Shown here: piece after piece, positions 26,788 through 35,273 of the stretch
Position numbering within the stretch: position 1 is the first letter of the stretch
Layout: each line of letters begins with the position of its first letter
Assembly (NCBI GenBank): GCA_021825585.1
Contig: JAKAGT010000020.1
Span: 39,609 to 103,608, forward strand
Direction of reading: 5' to 3'
Source: Bacteroidota bacterium
GTDB taxonomy: Bacteria > Bacteroidota > Ignavibacteria > Kryptoniales > JAKASW01
DNA: 64,000 nucleotides
Made by a program: the position numbers and the translations under genes
The notes under the pieces: model-generated
What the model was told of the DNA's origin: nothing
Databases searched by the model: none
What the model saw: the letters and a program-made list of their open reading frames with translations, nothing else

Positions 26788-27111
26788 TCACCTTGTCTTC
26801 TTTTCAATTTGCACACCTTGTTTCAGAAACTCTTCTATTTTACGAACGTATAACTCAAATGCCTTATGTCCTTTGGCGGTCAGCCTCGACCGGGTTACAG
26901 GTTTTCTGCTGACGAAACTCTTTGTAGTCGATACGTATCCTGCCTCCTCAAGTTTCCGCAGCTGGATGCTGAGGTTCCCATCGGTAGACTTCACCGTGTC
27001 ACGAAGGAAAGTGAACTCAGCTTCATCCACACTCAGAAGTGCTGCCATGATTGCCAGCCGTATCCTCGAATGAATGACTTCATCGAGCTGTTGATAATCG
27101 AAGTCGGACAT
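26788..27111 (-). CDS. Winged-helix transcriptional regulator (HTH_34 / ArsR-MarR-like)
   Basis: The 107-residue protein is a winged-helix DNA-binding protein of the HTH_34 type. Recognition segments are SRIRLAIMAAL and TDGNLSIQLRKLEEAGYV, followed by a wing with KPVTRSRLTAKGHKAF. The start ATG (27111) overlaps the TGA of the upstream membrane-protein gene by one base, so translation is coupled. A longer frame upstream is a shadow of that gene. Pairs of this regulator with a small multi-pass protein are common in Bacteroidota, and the regulator probably controls its own operon. Confidence 0.85.
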   Translation of the reverse strand: MSDFDYQQLDEVIHSRIRLAIMAALLSVDEAEFTFLRDTVKSTDGNLSIQLRKLEEAGYVSTTKSFVSRKPVTRSRLTAKGHKAFELYVRKIEEFLKQGVQIEKKTR

Positions 27112-27710
27112 CAGAAGGAGGATCCCATTTGTTTCTTCCATTTCCGGTAGACAAATATTCCCGGGACGATTTGAAATAAGATCATCATTCCGGCAAAAAG
27201 GAGTAGAGTATAGTCTCCGGGCCAGAACATCGTGATTAGTCCGCCAGCCCACCAGCCGACAGCGGCCAAAATCAAGAGTCGTTCCTGGTGGACGGTACCT
27301 GTGGCAAGAAAACCCGAACCGAGAATCAACGACAGTAGTGGAACGGTCGCCCATGGTGAGATTGCACCTGTGACAGGACCGAGGAAGCCGATGATGGTCA
27401 TTGTAACTCCCAGGCCGATCCAGATAGAGCTGAGTACTTTCTGGATAAATGTGATAGCATGAGAGCGCTTCATCTTGATCCATCCAAGCCAGATCGAAAG
27501 TCCCCAACCTATGCCGATAAGGATAATCCACATCCACGTTTCCGGCAGATTCAGGCCGAGATGAACATAGGCATAGGTTGCAATCATTCCGAAAACGATG
27601 AGGATTCCCCAGCTCAACAATTGGACGCCGTTATCGACCACCACCCTGCGGCTGTCCTGGACTACTCTTTTGAGGTAGGCTAGGTCCTCTAATACCTGCG
27701 AATCGTTCAT
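27111..27710 (-). CDS. Multi-pass membrane protein paired with HTH regulator
   Basis: The 199-residue protein has a soluble N-terminus of about 25 residues and five or six hydrophobic segments rich in Trp and Gly. No catalytic motif is visible and I do not recognise a named family with certainty. The ATG has AAGGAG nine bases upstream. It is translationally coupled to the winged-helix regulator, so it may be a sensor or membrane partner that modulates that regulator. This is inferred from context only. Confidence 0.75.
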   Translation of the reverse strand: MNDSQVLEDLAYLKRVVQDSRRVVVDNGVQLLSWGILIVFGMIATYAYVHLGLNLPETWMWIILIGIGWGLSIWLGWIKMKRSHAITFIQKVLSSIWIGLGVTMTIIGFLGPVTGAISPWATVPLLSLILGSGFLATGTVHQERLLILAAVGWWAGGLITMFWPGDYTLLLFAGMMILFQIVPGIFVYRKWKKQMGSSF

Positions 27711-27794
27711 GTTGTTGCGCTCCTTAAAGTACTTTATATTGTAAAGGAATTTAATTATTCATTGCCGCTTTGTCAAGTGGAAAATGTTCTTCCG

Positions 27795-28460
27795 TCAATG
27801 ATCCCTCTTGGAGGTAAGTGAAAAGCGCAATTCCGTCTCCTTTATATCATAGCCCTTAAACTGTGTTTTCGAAGCTATGTCGACCATCTCGGCTTTCGTG
27901 TACGCACCTTTGCGGAGGAAGTACTTGAATGAGAGTTTCAGGAAAAGTGCGTCAAAGCCTTTTACACCTTGCGTCAGTGCTTCGAGATCGCGATTTGAAG
28001 AGCTCCTGTTCATATCTACAATCATGGCAGTAGCGCTTGGCTTCAACGCCCTGTACATCTCACACAATGCCTTGAGCGGCTCTTTGAAGTTCTTAAAAGC
28101 GGCGGTGCAGACGATGAAGTCGAAAGAATCGTCAGGGAAGGGAATGCTCGATATGTTGCCCTTGCGAAAGTCTATTTGGACGCCGGCCTGCTTTGCGTTG
28201 CGTCGTGCGACCTCCACGAAGTCTTCGCTGATATCCAATCCTGCAATCTCATAGCGTCCAAGCTTCGCAAGCTCGATGGACAGATAGCCCGGTCCCGGAG
28301 CAATTTCGAGTACGGAGTTTCCGTCATGGATATGGCTGGCAATTTCTCTCGCGCATTCTCTCATCTCTTCCGTTCTATGATTGCGAGAATTTTCATCGTA
28401 CCACTGTGCCGCGGCACCATTGATGCCAAGGTCTCCGAAACGTCTTAAGAACTTCATCAT
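27795..28460 (-). CDS. Class I SAM-dependent methyltransferase
   Basis: The 221-residue protein has motif I VLEIAPGPGYLS near residue 50, an acidic motif II GLDISEDFVEVA and motif IV region FDFIVCTAAF, as in UbiE/Methyltransf_11-type enzymes. The substrate cannot be read from the sequence. A small-molecule or lipid acceptor is typical. Two consecutive ATGs start the frame. It is followed after the divergent gap by the HTH-membrane pair and preceded by the bactofilin operon on the same strand, 25 bases away, so it may belong to that transcript. Confidence 0.88.
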   Translation of the reverse strand: MMKFLRRFGDLGINGAAAQWYDENSRNHRTEEMRECAREIASHIHDGNSVLEIAPGPGYLSIELAKLGRYEIAGLDISEDFVEVARRNAKQAGVQIDFRKGNISSIPFPDDSFDFIVCTAAFKNFKEPLKALCEMYRALKPSATAMIVDMNRSSSNRDLEALTQGVKGFDALFLKLSFKYFLRKGAYTKAEMVDIASKTQFKGYDIKETELRFSLTSKRDH

Positions 28461-28485
28461 GGCTGATCTTCATTCGTTTACTGAT

Positions 28486-29226
28486 TCAAATCTTCTTCTC
28501 TTCCTTCACCTTGGAACTCCGGTGTACACGCAGACTCCCCTTGTACTCCACCAGATCGATATCGCAGCCGTTTTCTATGATTACATTTTTTCCGCGTACC
28601 ACTTTAGCCTTCGTGCTCCACAAACGGATGTCGTCCCCTTCGATAGTGTTCACGGTAACCATTGCGTTCCCCCAGTCCGATGGTAGGAAGAGGAACCTTA
28701 TCATTTTTCCCAGGTTCGAGCCTGATCCTTTCCTGACGACAATCCTGTCTCCGCCAATCTCGGAAATCCTGGACGTACCGTAGGTCTTTATGTCAATATC
28801 GTCTGCGTTAAGCAGGCCGTCGATCTTAATCTGCCCGTCAGCCTTGAATGTTTCTGCTTCGCAGTTTTTTTTCACAGTCACGTAACCCATAAGCGACAGA
28901 TCGTCGGCTTTGATTCCGCTCTTTGTCGTAATGCCGCCCCGGAGATGGCAGTGACCCGCCTGGAAATCGCCGTCGATGCTCAGATCTCCCATAACACGAA
29001 TGTCGTCAGCGGTCGTCTTTCCTTCGACGTGTATCGAACCTGTTATCTTTACGGTACCGGCCTTCAGATTTCCTTCGAGCGTCGAATCGCCAATGCTCTT
29101 GAACGTGACGCAGTTCATGTCGCCCTTTATGATTCCGTTGCCGATAATCTTCGCGTCGTTGTAGTGACCGCCCGACGCGGTGTTGTCGCCGATGATCTTC
29201 ATGTTAGGTCTCTTGTCGTTCTTCAT
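28486..29226 (-). CDS. Bactofilin-like polymer-forming protein (YhbF-like)
   Basis: The 246-residue protein is built of short repeated strands (G-x-I-x-G-x motifs such as IIGNGIIKGDM, LKAGTVKITGSIHVEG and LSIDGDF), the right-handed beta-helix pattern of bactofilins. It resembles the longer DUF342/polymer-forming YhbE/YhbF type of Bacillus rather than the 120-residue caulobacter type. The start lies one base after the stop of its paralogue (29228-29920). Together with the YhbD-like gene it forms a three-gene operon. Cytoskeletal or scaffold function is inferred from the family. Confidence 0.78.
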   Translation of the reverse strand: MKNDKRPNMKIIGDNTASGGHYNDAKIIGNGIIKGDMNCVTFKSIGDSTLEGNLKAGTVKITGSIHVEGKTTADDIRVMGDLSIDGDFQAGHCHLRGGITTKSGIKADDLSLMGYVTVKKNCEAETFKADGQIKIDGLLNADDIDIKTYGTSRISEIGGDRIVVRKGSGSNLGKMIRFLFLPSDWGNAMVTVNTIEGDDIRLWSTKAKVVRGKNVIIENGCDIDLVEYKGSLRVHRSSKVKEEKKI

Positions 29227-29227
29227 T

Positions 29228-29920
29228 TCAAATTTTCCTGGATTCGTTTACACTTGTGCCCGCGACGGGATCCTTATAATAGCTTTCCCTGTACTCCACG
29301 ACTCCGATTTCGCACCCGGGACCTATCTTTACGTTTTGTCCGCGGACTACTTTAGCCGTCGTGTTCTCGATATAGACATTGTCCCCTTCGATGGTGTCCG
29401 TGATGAGGACGGGGTTTAGAGGCAGGCCGGGGAAGAGGGAGCCGATTAACTTTCTTATGCTTAGTCCGCCGCCGATCCTAACCTCGATATCCTCTCCGCC
29501 GATCTCCTTCGCTTTACATTGTGCGTATACGGAGATATCGATCTTGCCGGCGTTGAGAAGACCGCCGACCGTGAAGCCGCCCTGGGAGGAGAACACTTCC
29601 GAGCCGCAGTCCTTCGCGATTCTGAGCATCCCGCGGTTTTCCACGGTCTCTACCTTGACGATGCCGCCGATATCCGACATCCCGTCAATGATCATCCGGT
29701 TGCCCGATACGTCGCCTCGGAAGTCGGACTTGCCCGATACTCTTATCGTGTCGGCTTTGACATTACCGTCGAGATGGGCGAGGCCGTTTATCAAAAGCTC
29801 GCGGCATTCGAGGTCGCCGGTGATATCGCCCTTGCCGTTTATCTGGACGAAGTCATACTTGCCGCCGGATGAACTTCCGATACCGTTGATTCGCAGATCG
29901 TTCATGCTATTGTTTGCCAT
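29228..29920 (-). CDS. Bactofilin-like polymer-forming protein (YhbE-like)
   Basis: This 230-residue paralogue of the next gene shows the same repeat pattern (INGKGDITGDLEC, VKADTIRVSGKSDFRGDV, GGLLNAGKIDI). Both end with a similar TIEGDNVYIENTTAKVVRG segment. It overlaps the end of the YhbD-like gene by 14 bases, indicating tight coupling. In Bacillus subtilis YhbE and YhbF are bactofilins linked to flagellar assembly. No flagellar gene is present here, so the local role is open. Confidence 0.78.
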   Translation of the reverse strand: MANNSMNDLRINGIGSSSGGKYDFVQINGKGDITGDLECRELLINGLAHLDGNVKADTIRVSGKSDFRGDVSGNRMIIDGMSDIGGIVKVETVENRGMLRIAKDCGSEVFSSQGGFTVGGLLNAGKIDISVYAQCKAKEIGGEDIEVRIGGGLSIRKLIGSLFPGLPLNPVLITDTIEGDNVYIENTTAKVVRGQNVKIGPGCEIGVVEYRESYYKDPVAGTSVNESRKI

Positions 29921-30557
29921 CCGAAAATCCTCCGTTAGACAATTTTGTTTTGAGTTCTTCCACGACGCTCGAAATACTTATACGTCTGACAAGCTTCGCT
30001 CCCGGGTCGAGAGAGATTCGACTTTGACCTTCGATGAGGAGGCAGAACGAGACGCCCAGCTTGCGGACAAAGAGTAAGTCGCATTGTTTTCCCTCAAACG
30101 CCGGGAAGCTTTCGGCGAGTGTCTTCAATATTATTTTGCCTTCTTCGGCACTGGCATCTCCCGAGCTCAGCATCCTGTCAAGGAGGTACGCGTACAAAGT
30201 CTTCTGAAAGTCGAAGACGTCCAGTATGCCGAGCACCTGTGCGAATATATCCATCGAGATTTCTGAGACGACTTTTTCTTTGACAAGCATGTCTTTCTCG
30301 ACTTCGACATCCGACGGATTGGGCGAAAGTATGTCGGCAAGTTCATCGAGCGAAGCGTCGTCCTTCATGTTTTTGATCTTCTCGATTCGCGCCAGGATCC
30401 TGTCGCGCGGGAAAAATGTCTCCTGACCGGTGAATGTCGACTTGCGTATGAACCAGTCTTCCGGTACGAGCATCTTCCGTTTCCACCTGTAAAGTTGTCC
30501 GTACGAAATCCCGGTCAGCTCCAGCAGTTCTTTCTTAGAAATTAGATCGTTTTCCAT
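29907..30557 (-). CDS. YhbD-like protein with MerR-type N-terminal helix-turn-helix
   Basis: The 216-residue protein starts ISKKELLELTGISYGQLYRW, a MerR-like helix-turn-helix, and continues WKRKMLVPEDWF with an FFPRDRI segment, as in the YhbD (DUF4004) family. A helical C-terminal domain follows. The ATG has GCGAGG upstream. In Bacillus the yhbD gene precedes yhbE and yhbF, and the same order occurs here. It is probably a regulator or adaptor for the bactofilins and is the first gene of the operon. Confidence 0.75.
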   Translation of the reverse strand: MENDLISKKELLELTGISYGQLYRWKRKMLVPEDWFIRKSTFTGQETFFPRDRILARIEKIKNMKDDASLDELADILSPNPSDVEVEKDMLVKEKVVSEISMDIFAQVLGILDVFDFQKTLYAYLLDRMLSSGDASAEEGKIILKTLAESFPAFEGKQCDLLFVRKLGVSFCLLIEGQSRISLDPGAKLVRRISISSVVEELKTKLSNGGFSDGKQ

Positions 30558-30927
30558 TTTTATTAACCTCGCGATTAATATAACATAACACTGTTACGCT
30601 GTCAATAGCAGAAGAATCCGAATTACGCGGTATATGGCAGATTATGCCAATGGTGTGCGTAACGATCATATCCCGAGAGGGCGCATCTGGCATAGGCAGG
30701 CCACCTGGCGGTCGTCTCTCGTGAACTCATTAAATCCGCATCGCGGCAGTTCGAGTTTGATCGGGTTCAATATTTCCGGACATGAGGACCTCCAAATTGA
30801 ATATGCTTCTACGGCTATCGAACGGAGCAAACGCAGAAATTCCGGGACGCCATTTAATTCACGACAAGTACTGTTGAACGAAGTACATTCATCCATTACT
30901 TTTCATCTAACAAAGAAGGGCTGCAAG
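30558..30927. other. Divergent intergenic region
   Basis: The left part is A+T-rich (GCGATTAATATAACATAACA) and likely holds the promoter of the leftward yhbD-like operon. The right part leads to the radical SAM gene. An open frame continuing upstream from that gene to 30634 lacks family similarity before the ATG at 30928. No terminator or repeat is seen. Confidence 0.45.
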
Positions 30928-32421
30928 ATGAAAATACTCTTGGTCTATCCGAAGTATCCCGACACGTTCTGGGGTTTCAGGCACGCGCTGAGATTCATTT
31001 CAAAGAAGGCAGCCTTTCCTCCTCTGGGTCTGCTCACCGTCGCGTCGATGCTCCCTGCGGAATGGGAGAAGAGGCTCGTTGACTTGAATGTCGAACCCTT
31101 ACGCGACGATGAAATCCTTTGGGCGGACTACGTCTTCATAAGTGCCATGTCGGTCCAGATGGAGTCCGCAAAAGAAATTATTGCGAGGTGCAAGAAGCTT
31201 GACAGAAGAATAGTGGCGGGTGGTCCGCTCTTCACGTCGCTCCATGAACAGTACGGCGAGGTCGATCATCTTGTCCTTAACGAGGCCGAGATCACGTTGA
31301 AGCCTTTTCTGGATGATCTCGCGGCGGGGAAGCCGCAGCGCATCTACATGTCGGAAGAGTGGGCTAACGTAGCGGAGACTCCGATACCACAGTGGGACCT
31401 GATCAATTTCAAATATTACGCCTCGATGAATCTGCAATACTCGCGTGGATGTCCGTACGATTGTGAATTCTGTGACATAACTGTTTTATACGGAAGAGTG
31501 CCGCGGACAAAAGCGAAAGGACAGGTAATTGCTGAGCTGGACAGCCTTTATGAACACGGGTGGAAGGGAAGCGTGTTCTTCGTCGATGACAATTTCGTCG
31601 GCAACAAAAACAAGCTGAAGAAGGAAATACTCCCTGCGATAATCGACTGGATGGAAAAGAAGAAACATCCTTTCTATTTCAATACAGAAGCGTCGCTCAA
31701 TTCTGCGGATGACGATGAACTCATGACTCTTTTGGTGCGCGCCGGATTCAATGCCGTCTTCGTGGGCATAGAGTCGCCGAACGAAGAAAGCCTCGAAGAG
31801 TGCAGGAAGATTCCCAACAAACGGCGCGACCTCGCCGCGAGCGTCAGGAAGATACAGAAGTTCGGTATGCAGGTGCAGGGAGGCTTCATACTCGGGTTTG
31901 ACGTGGATCCGGCTTCCATATTCGAAAAACTGACCGCCTTCATACAAGAGACGGGTATAGTTACTGCCATGGTCGGGCTTCTCAATGCTCCTCAAGGGAC
32001 GAAACTTTACAAAAGGTTGATGAGTGAGGGGCGGCTCCTTCATGCTTTCTCCGGCAACAACACTGACTTCTCGATGAACTTCATTCCAAAAATGAACCGG
32101 GAGACTCTCGTCAAGGGGTATCAGAACGTCGTTAAAACGATTTACTCGCCCAAGGAATATTACAAGCGAGTGAAGAGGTTCATGATGGAATTCAAACCGC
32201 CTCAGCCGAAAACCTTCCGCGTTAACATGAGTGACATCAAGGCTCTTTTCAAGTCCATCGTACGGCTCGGAGTGATAGAGAAGGAGAGGGTCTACTACTG
32301 GAGACTCTTCTTCTGGTCCCTTTTCACCAGGCCTAAGCTGTTTCCCCTGGCCATCACGTTCTCTATCTATGGCTTTCACTTCAGGAGGGTGTTCGAAGAC
32401 CAGGTCATGAATCTGAGATGA
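30928..32421 (+). CDS. B12-binding domain radical SAM protein (DUF4070 / HpnP-like)
   Basis: The 497-residue product has an N-terminal cobalamin-binding-like Rossmann domain (about 1-150), then a radical SAM domain with the 4Fe-4S motif CPYDCEFC near residue 175. A C-terminal DUF4070-like region ends the protein. The closest named group contains hopanoid C-2 methylases (HpnP) and relatives with unknown substrates. No hopanoid biosynthesis gene is in the window, so I leave the substrate open. The ATG at 30928 has AAGAAGGG eight bases upstream, and I reject the 98-codon upstream extension because it lacks similarity. Confidence 0.85.
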   Translation: MKILLVYPKYPDTFWGFRHALRFISKKAAFPPLGLLTVASMLPAEWEKRLVDLNVEPLRDDEILWADYVFISAMSVQMESAKEIIARCKKLDRRIVAGGPLFTSLHEQYGEVDHLVLNEAEITLKPFLDDLAAGKPQRIYMSEEWANVAETPIPQWDLINFKYYASMNLQYSRGCPYDCEFCDITVLYGRVPRTKAKGQVIAELDSLYEHGWKGSVFFVDDNFVGNKNKLKKEILPAIIDWMEKKKHPFYFNTEASLNSADDDELMTLLVRAGFNAVFVGIESPNEESLEECRKIPNKRRDLAASVRKIQKFGMQVQGGFILGFDVDPASIFEKLTAFIQETGIVTAMVGLLNAPQGTKLYKRLMSEGRLLHAFSGNNTDFSMNFIPKMNRETLVKGYQNVVKTIYSPKEYYKRVKRFMMEFKPPQPKTFRVNMSDIKALFKSIVRLGVIEKERVYYWRLFFWSLFTRPKLFPLAITFSIYGFHFRRVFEDQVMNLR

Positions 32422-32499
32422 TTAGACGCTTCCGTCTTAATTCAGGGTATCCAGCCGGGTGTTTGAGCCGCGACTTGGCGGGGCCGGCACTGATAGTTT

Positions 32500-33198
32500 C
32501 TACCCGTTGGTCAGGCGCTCGCGGACTTCGAGTATTCGGATAGCAATCCCATTTCTCACTTCTGTGGCTTGGCGTATCAGGTTAATCAGAGTCTGTCTCT
32601 CGACGAGATTCTTCTCGGACAGCCTTCTCATGGCTTCCAGAGCCTTGTTTGCTTCGGCGAGTCCTCGCTTGTACACCGCGATTCGAAATCCCATTACACT
32701 CTGATCATCGTTCTCGTCGTCCCAGGCGCTTACGATCTTGGCTGCGGGGATTGAGGCCCGCGTTACTATGTCCGCTGCATCCGGATCGCTTCTTATCTCT
32801 TCGGGAATCTGCCTAAACCATTCCAGCGTATTAATTGCGAATGAATAAGCTTTTTTATAGAGGTTGTCTTCACGCGGAAAGTGATCATTCTCAGGAGACC
32901 CGGTCCCGTTCTCTTCCGAACCTGCCTGTGAATTAACGCCCGCCGCTTCCTTCCATTCTTCACCATCGTGGTCTTCAGAGTCACCGAAGAGTAAGTCGGA
33001 TTCTCCTGGCTCGGGGGCCCCATCATGATTCAGTCCCAACTCATTGGCAAGGATCGATTCGAGATTCGGATCGTCGCCGTATTTCTCGATAATGCGTGCG
33101 AACCGGTCCGCCCGCTCATCGCTCTTCTTCAGAAATTCTTCCCACTTAAACTCATCCCAGCGTTCGTCATCATCTTCTTCGAACGATTCTTCCGGCAT
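32500..33198 (-). CDS. Acidic hypothetical protein
   Basis: I do not recognise this 232-residue protein. It has a strongly acidic N-terminal two-thirds (EEDDDERWDEF near residue 7, and a low-complexity D/E/G/N-rich linker at about 60-105) and a helical C-terminal part (about 110-232) with a NTLEWFRQIPEEI segment and a predicted coiled coil. No signal peptide or membrane segment is present. The ATG has GGAGAAG six bases upstream. The composition suggests a cytosolic, possibly interaction-mediating protein. Confidence 0.7.
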   Translation of the reverse strand: MPEESFEEDDDERWDEFKWEEFLKKSDERADRFARIIEKYGDDPNLESILANELGLNHDGAPEPGESDLLFGDSEDHDGEEWKEAAGVNSQAGSEENGTGSPENDHFPREDNLYKKAYSFAINTLEWFRQIPEEIRSDPDAADIVTRASIPAAKIVSAWDDENDDQSVMGFRIAVYKRGLAEANKALEAMRRLSEKNLVERQTLINLIRQATEVRNGIAIRILEVRERLTNG

Positions 33199-33352
33199 CG
33201 TTACTTCTCCATCTTTGGTTTACAAATTCAGCGCGTTGCTCATCATGAGTAGAGTTAAGTAACTCCGGCGAATTTGTCAACCCCTTAGTCTTGCCTTGTC
33301 ATCAGCCCTATGAGTCGTACCGCGGTGCAACCCGCGGACGAATTGTTCCTCC

Positions 33353-33811
33353 TCACCTAAGGAATAAGCTGTACGTCAGCACGCTGAACACCAGTGCTGT
33401 GAACACCGTATACTTCGCGTTTCTTTCCGCAAACCCAAAGTAGAGCATGGAAGCCAGTACTCGCACGTACGGAGTCAGCATGAGGGTCGCGATGCCAAGG
33501 TTGATAAAGAGACGCGGCCGGAGCGGAGGATGGGTGGCCGTGGCAAAGTCTTTCACTACGAACTGAAAAAGGTTCATTCCTGAAATTGAGTACTTGAGCC
33601 CGAGTCGGCCCGTAGCGGCGTAATGCCAGACCACGCCTGCTGCGATGAGTACGATGCTGGCTAACACCCCGACAAGGAGTATGTAGCCTACAAGCTTCTC
33701 CATCATCGATTCAGTCTGCATGGTCGCCGACCGGTTGGGATCCTCTCCTTTGCGTCTCATGCCCGACTCTTCAACTTGTTGAGCTGCTGTTTTATTATTC
33801 CGTGATTCCAT
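33353..33811 (-). CDS. DUF1634 membrane protein
   Basis: The 152-residue protein has a charged N-terminus (about 1-35) and three hydrophobic segments, matching the DUF1634 family. It starts 15 bases after the TauE/SafE gene on the same strand. DUF1634 proteins are commonly encoded next to TauE/SafE-type anion exporters and are thought to be accessory subunits. Function unproven. The first possible ATG at 33811 may give a longer N-terminus than needed, since the helices begin near residue 38. Confidence 0.8.
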   Translation of the reverse strand: MESRNNKTAAQQVEESGMRRKGEDPNRSATMQTESMMEKLVGYILLVGVLASIVLIAAGVVWHYAATGRLGLKYSISGMNLFQFVVKDFATATHPPLRPRLFINLGIATLMLTPYVRVLASMLYFGFAERNAKYTVFTALVFSVLTYSLFLR

Positions 33812-33826
33812 TATTTCTACATTTCG

Positions 33827-34657
33827 TTATGGGATAATACCTACCCCGCGGGCAATCATTTCAATGCCCAAAATCGCCAGTACTATCAGAAAGAAGATTC
33901 TAACAGCCTGGTTCGTGAGTCTTACGAGGAGCCGCGTCCCCGCGAAGGCGCCGGCCACAATCCCGATGATCACGGGAGCGGCAAGTGCAGGATCGATCAT
34001 GCCTGCTGCCAGGTAGACGCTTGTTCCCGCAAGTGCCGTGACTCCGATGATCAGGTTGCTCGTGGTAGTGGAGACCTTTGGAGGCAAGCCCATCACCAGG
34101 TCGTGGATCAGCACCTTCAATGCACCCGCGCCTATCCCGAGCAGGCCCGCGATCAATCCGGCACCGAACATCAGCGGCCCGCCGAAATAAGCCCGTCTTC
34201 CCTTGTAGGCAATTGTTTCGTGTGACGCCTGGTCGTAATATTGTCCCTCTAATTGCAGCCACTTCGAGAACCTATCCTGGTGTTCAACGGGATGCCAGCC
34301 TTCGTTCGACCTGAGGAGCAGAGTCAGCCATGATCCGAGAAGCACTACGCCGAAGATGATGAAAAGGGGAGCCTGAGCCGAGATGAGCGTGATCGCCGCG
34401 CCCACTATCGCGCCGACGATGGTGAACATTTCCAGGAACATCCCGACTTTGAGATTAGTAATTCCATCGCGCACGTAGGCTGAAGCTGATCCGGATGATG
34501 TGGCAATCACCGAAACGATGCTGATGGCAATTGCATGCTTGATGTCCATGCCGAGCAGCGTCAGCACCGGTATGAGCACGACTCCTCCTCCCATGCCGCT
34601 CATCGCGCCGATGAAACCGGCAACGACAGATATCAACAACAACAGTTCAAACGACAT
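33827..34657 (-). CDS. Sulfite exporter TauE/SafE family protein
   Basis: The 276-residue protein shows the family pattern of eight or so membrane segments with two internal repeats (GFIGAMSGMGGGVVLIPVL near residue 16 and LIAGLLGIGAGALKV near 170). TauE/SafE proteins export sulfite, sulfoacetate or other organic anions. The DUF1634 partner follows directly. No sulfonate catabolism genes are nearby. A cytosolic loop of about 45 residues (100-145) separates the two halves. Confidence 0.88.
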   Translation of the reverse strand: MSFELLLLISVVAGFIGAMSGMGGGVVLIPVLTLLGMDIKHAIAISIVSVIATSSGSASAYVRDGITNLKVGMFLEMFTIVGAIVGAAITLISAQAPLFIIFGVVLLGSWLTLLLRSNEGWHPVEHQDRFSKWLQLEGQYYDQASHETIAYKGRRAYFGGPLMFGAGLIAGLLGIGAGALKVLIHDLVMGLPPKVSTTTSNLIIGVTALAGTSVYLAAGMIDPALAAPVIIGIVAGAFAGTRLLVRLTNQAVRIFFLIVLAILGIEMIARGVGIIP

Positions 34658-35006
34658 ACGCGGGACTCCATTCTCAGATCTCTACTTGTCGAATTGCGGG
34701 CCTCCTCGCAGTTGAGCGAGGCTCCAGCCAGTCACACTCAAATACAGTGTGTAAAGAAAGATTCTAATAAGCCGTAAATAGAAAGAGACTTGCAGCTATC
34801 AAGCGGTCGAATGAATAACAATTCTGCCGCGGATAAGTTTCACGGTGTAACATCTGTAATCAGGCTCCCAACGGGCAACGGTTCCCGAACCGGTATACTT
34901 TGCTTATTCCCCGCATACCGGGTAAAATCTGTCGAGGTCGGCAGCGATCAAGAACCGGGAAGACGATCAATCTGAACCCGGCATAAAGGGAAGGAGGGGA
35001 AGTAAA
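34658..35006. other. Intergenic region
   Basis: This is a 349-base stretch upstream of the TauE/SafE gene and of the dehydrogenase remnant. No gene, repeat or terminator is recognised. The last 25 bases contain the strong binding site AAGGAGGGGA that serves the remnant at 35007. Confidence 0.4.
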
Positions 35007-35081
35007 ATGGCAGGCAGATATCACTCGGATATGATAATTGTCGGCGGCGGCCTCGCGGGACTTGCCGCGGCGTATGATTTC
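35007..35081 (+). pseudogene. N-terminal remnant of an FAD-binding dehydrogenase
   Basis: An ATG with an excellent ribosome binding site (GGAAGGAGGGG, about eight bases upstream) begins a frame reading MAGRYHSDMIIVGGGLAG and continuing LAAAYDF. The VGGGLAGL glycine motif is the FAD-binding start of 3-ketosteroid-dehydrogenase-like FAD dehydrogenases. After about residue 25 all similarity ends, and the frame runs on only to 35372 inside the opposite gene. A deletion or rearrangement seems to have removed the remainder. The protein is not functional as an oxidoreductase. Confidence 0.65.
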
Positions 35082-35273
35082 ATCGGCGAAATTGCGCTTT
35101 GCCGGAAGAATTATAAAGCGCAGAATAACGGGCTGAAGCTCGGGCGGCACCAAGTATCCTGGGAATATTCCGGTTGGTACATTGCGGGCTATCTTGAAAC
35201 AGGCAGGGATATCTCCAGAAGAATTTCTGTCCGTATGAAGATGCACAGACAAAGGGGCCCGGGGCAAGGCAGG

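Noticed and set aside
30634..30927. N-terminal extension of the radical SAM protein from 30634
   Set aside because: The 98 extra codons show no similarity, and the ATG at 30928 has its own ribosome binding site and begins the B12-binding domain.
34860..35267. A 135-codon minus-strand frame
   Set aside because: It lies opposite the dehydrogenase remnant, has no ribosome binding site and no family pattern.
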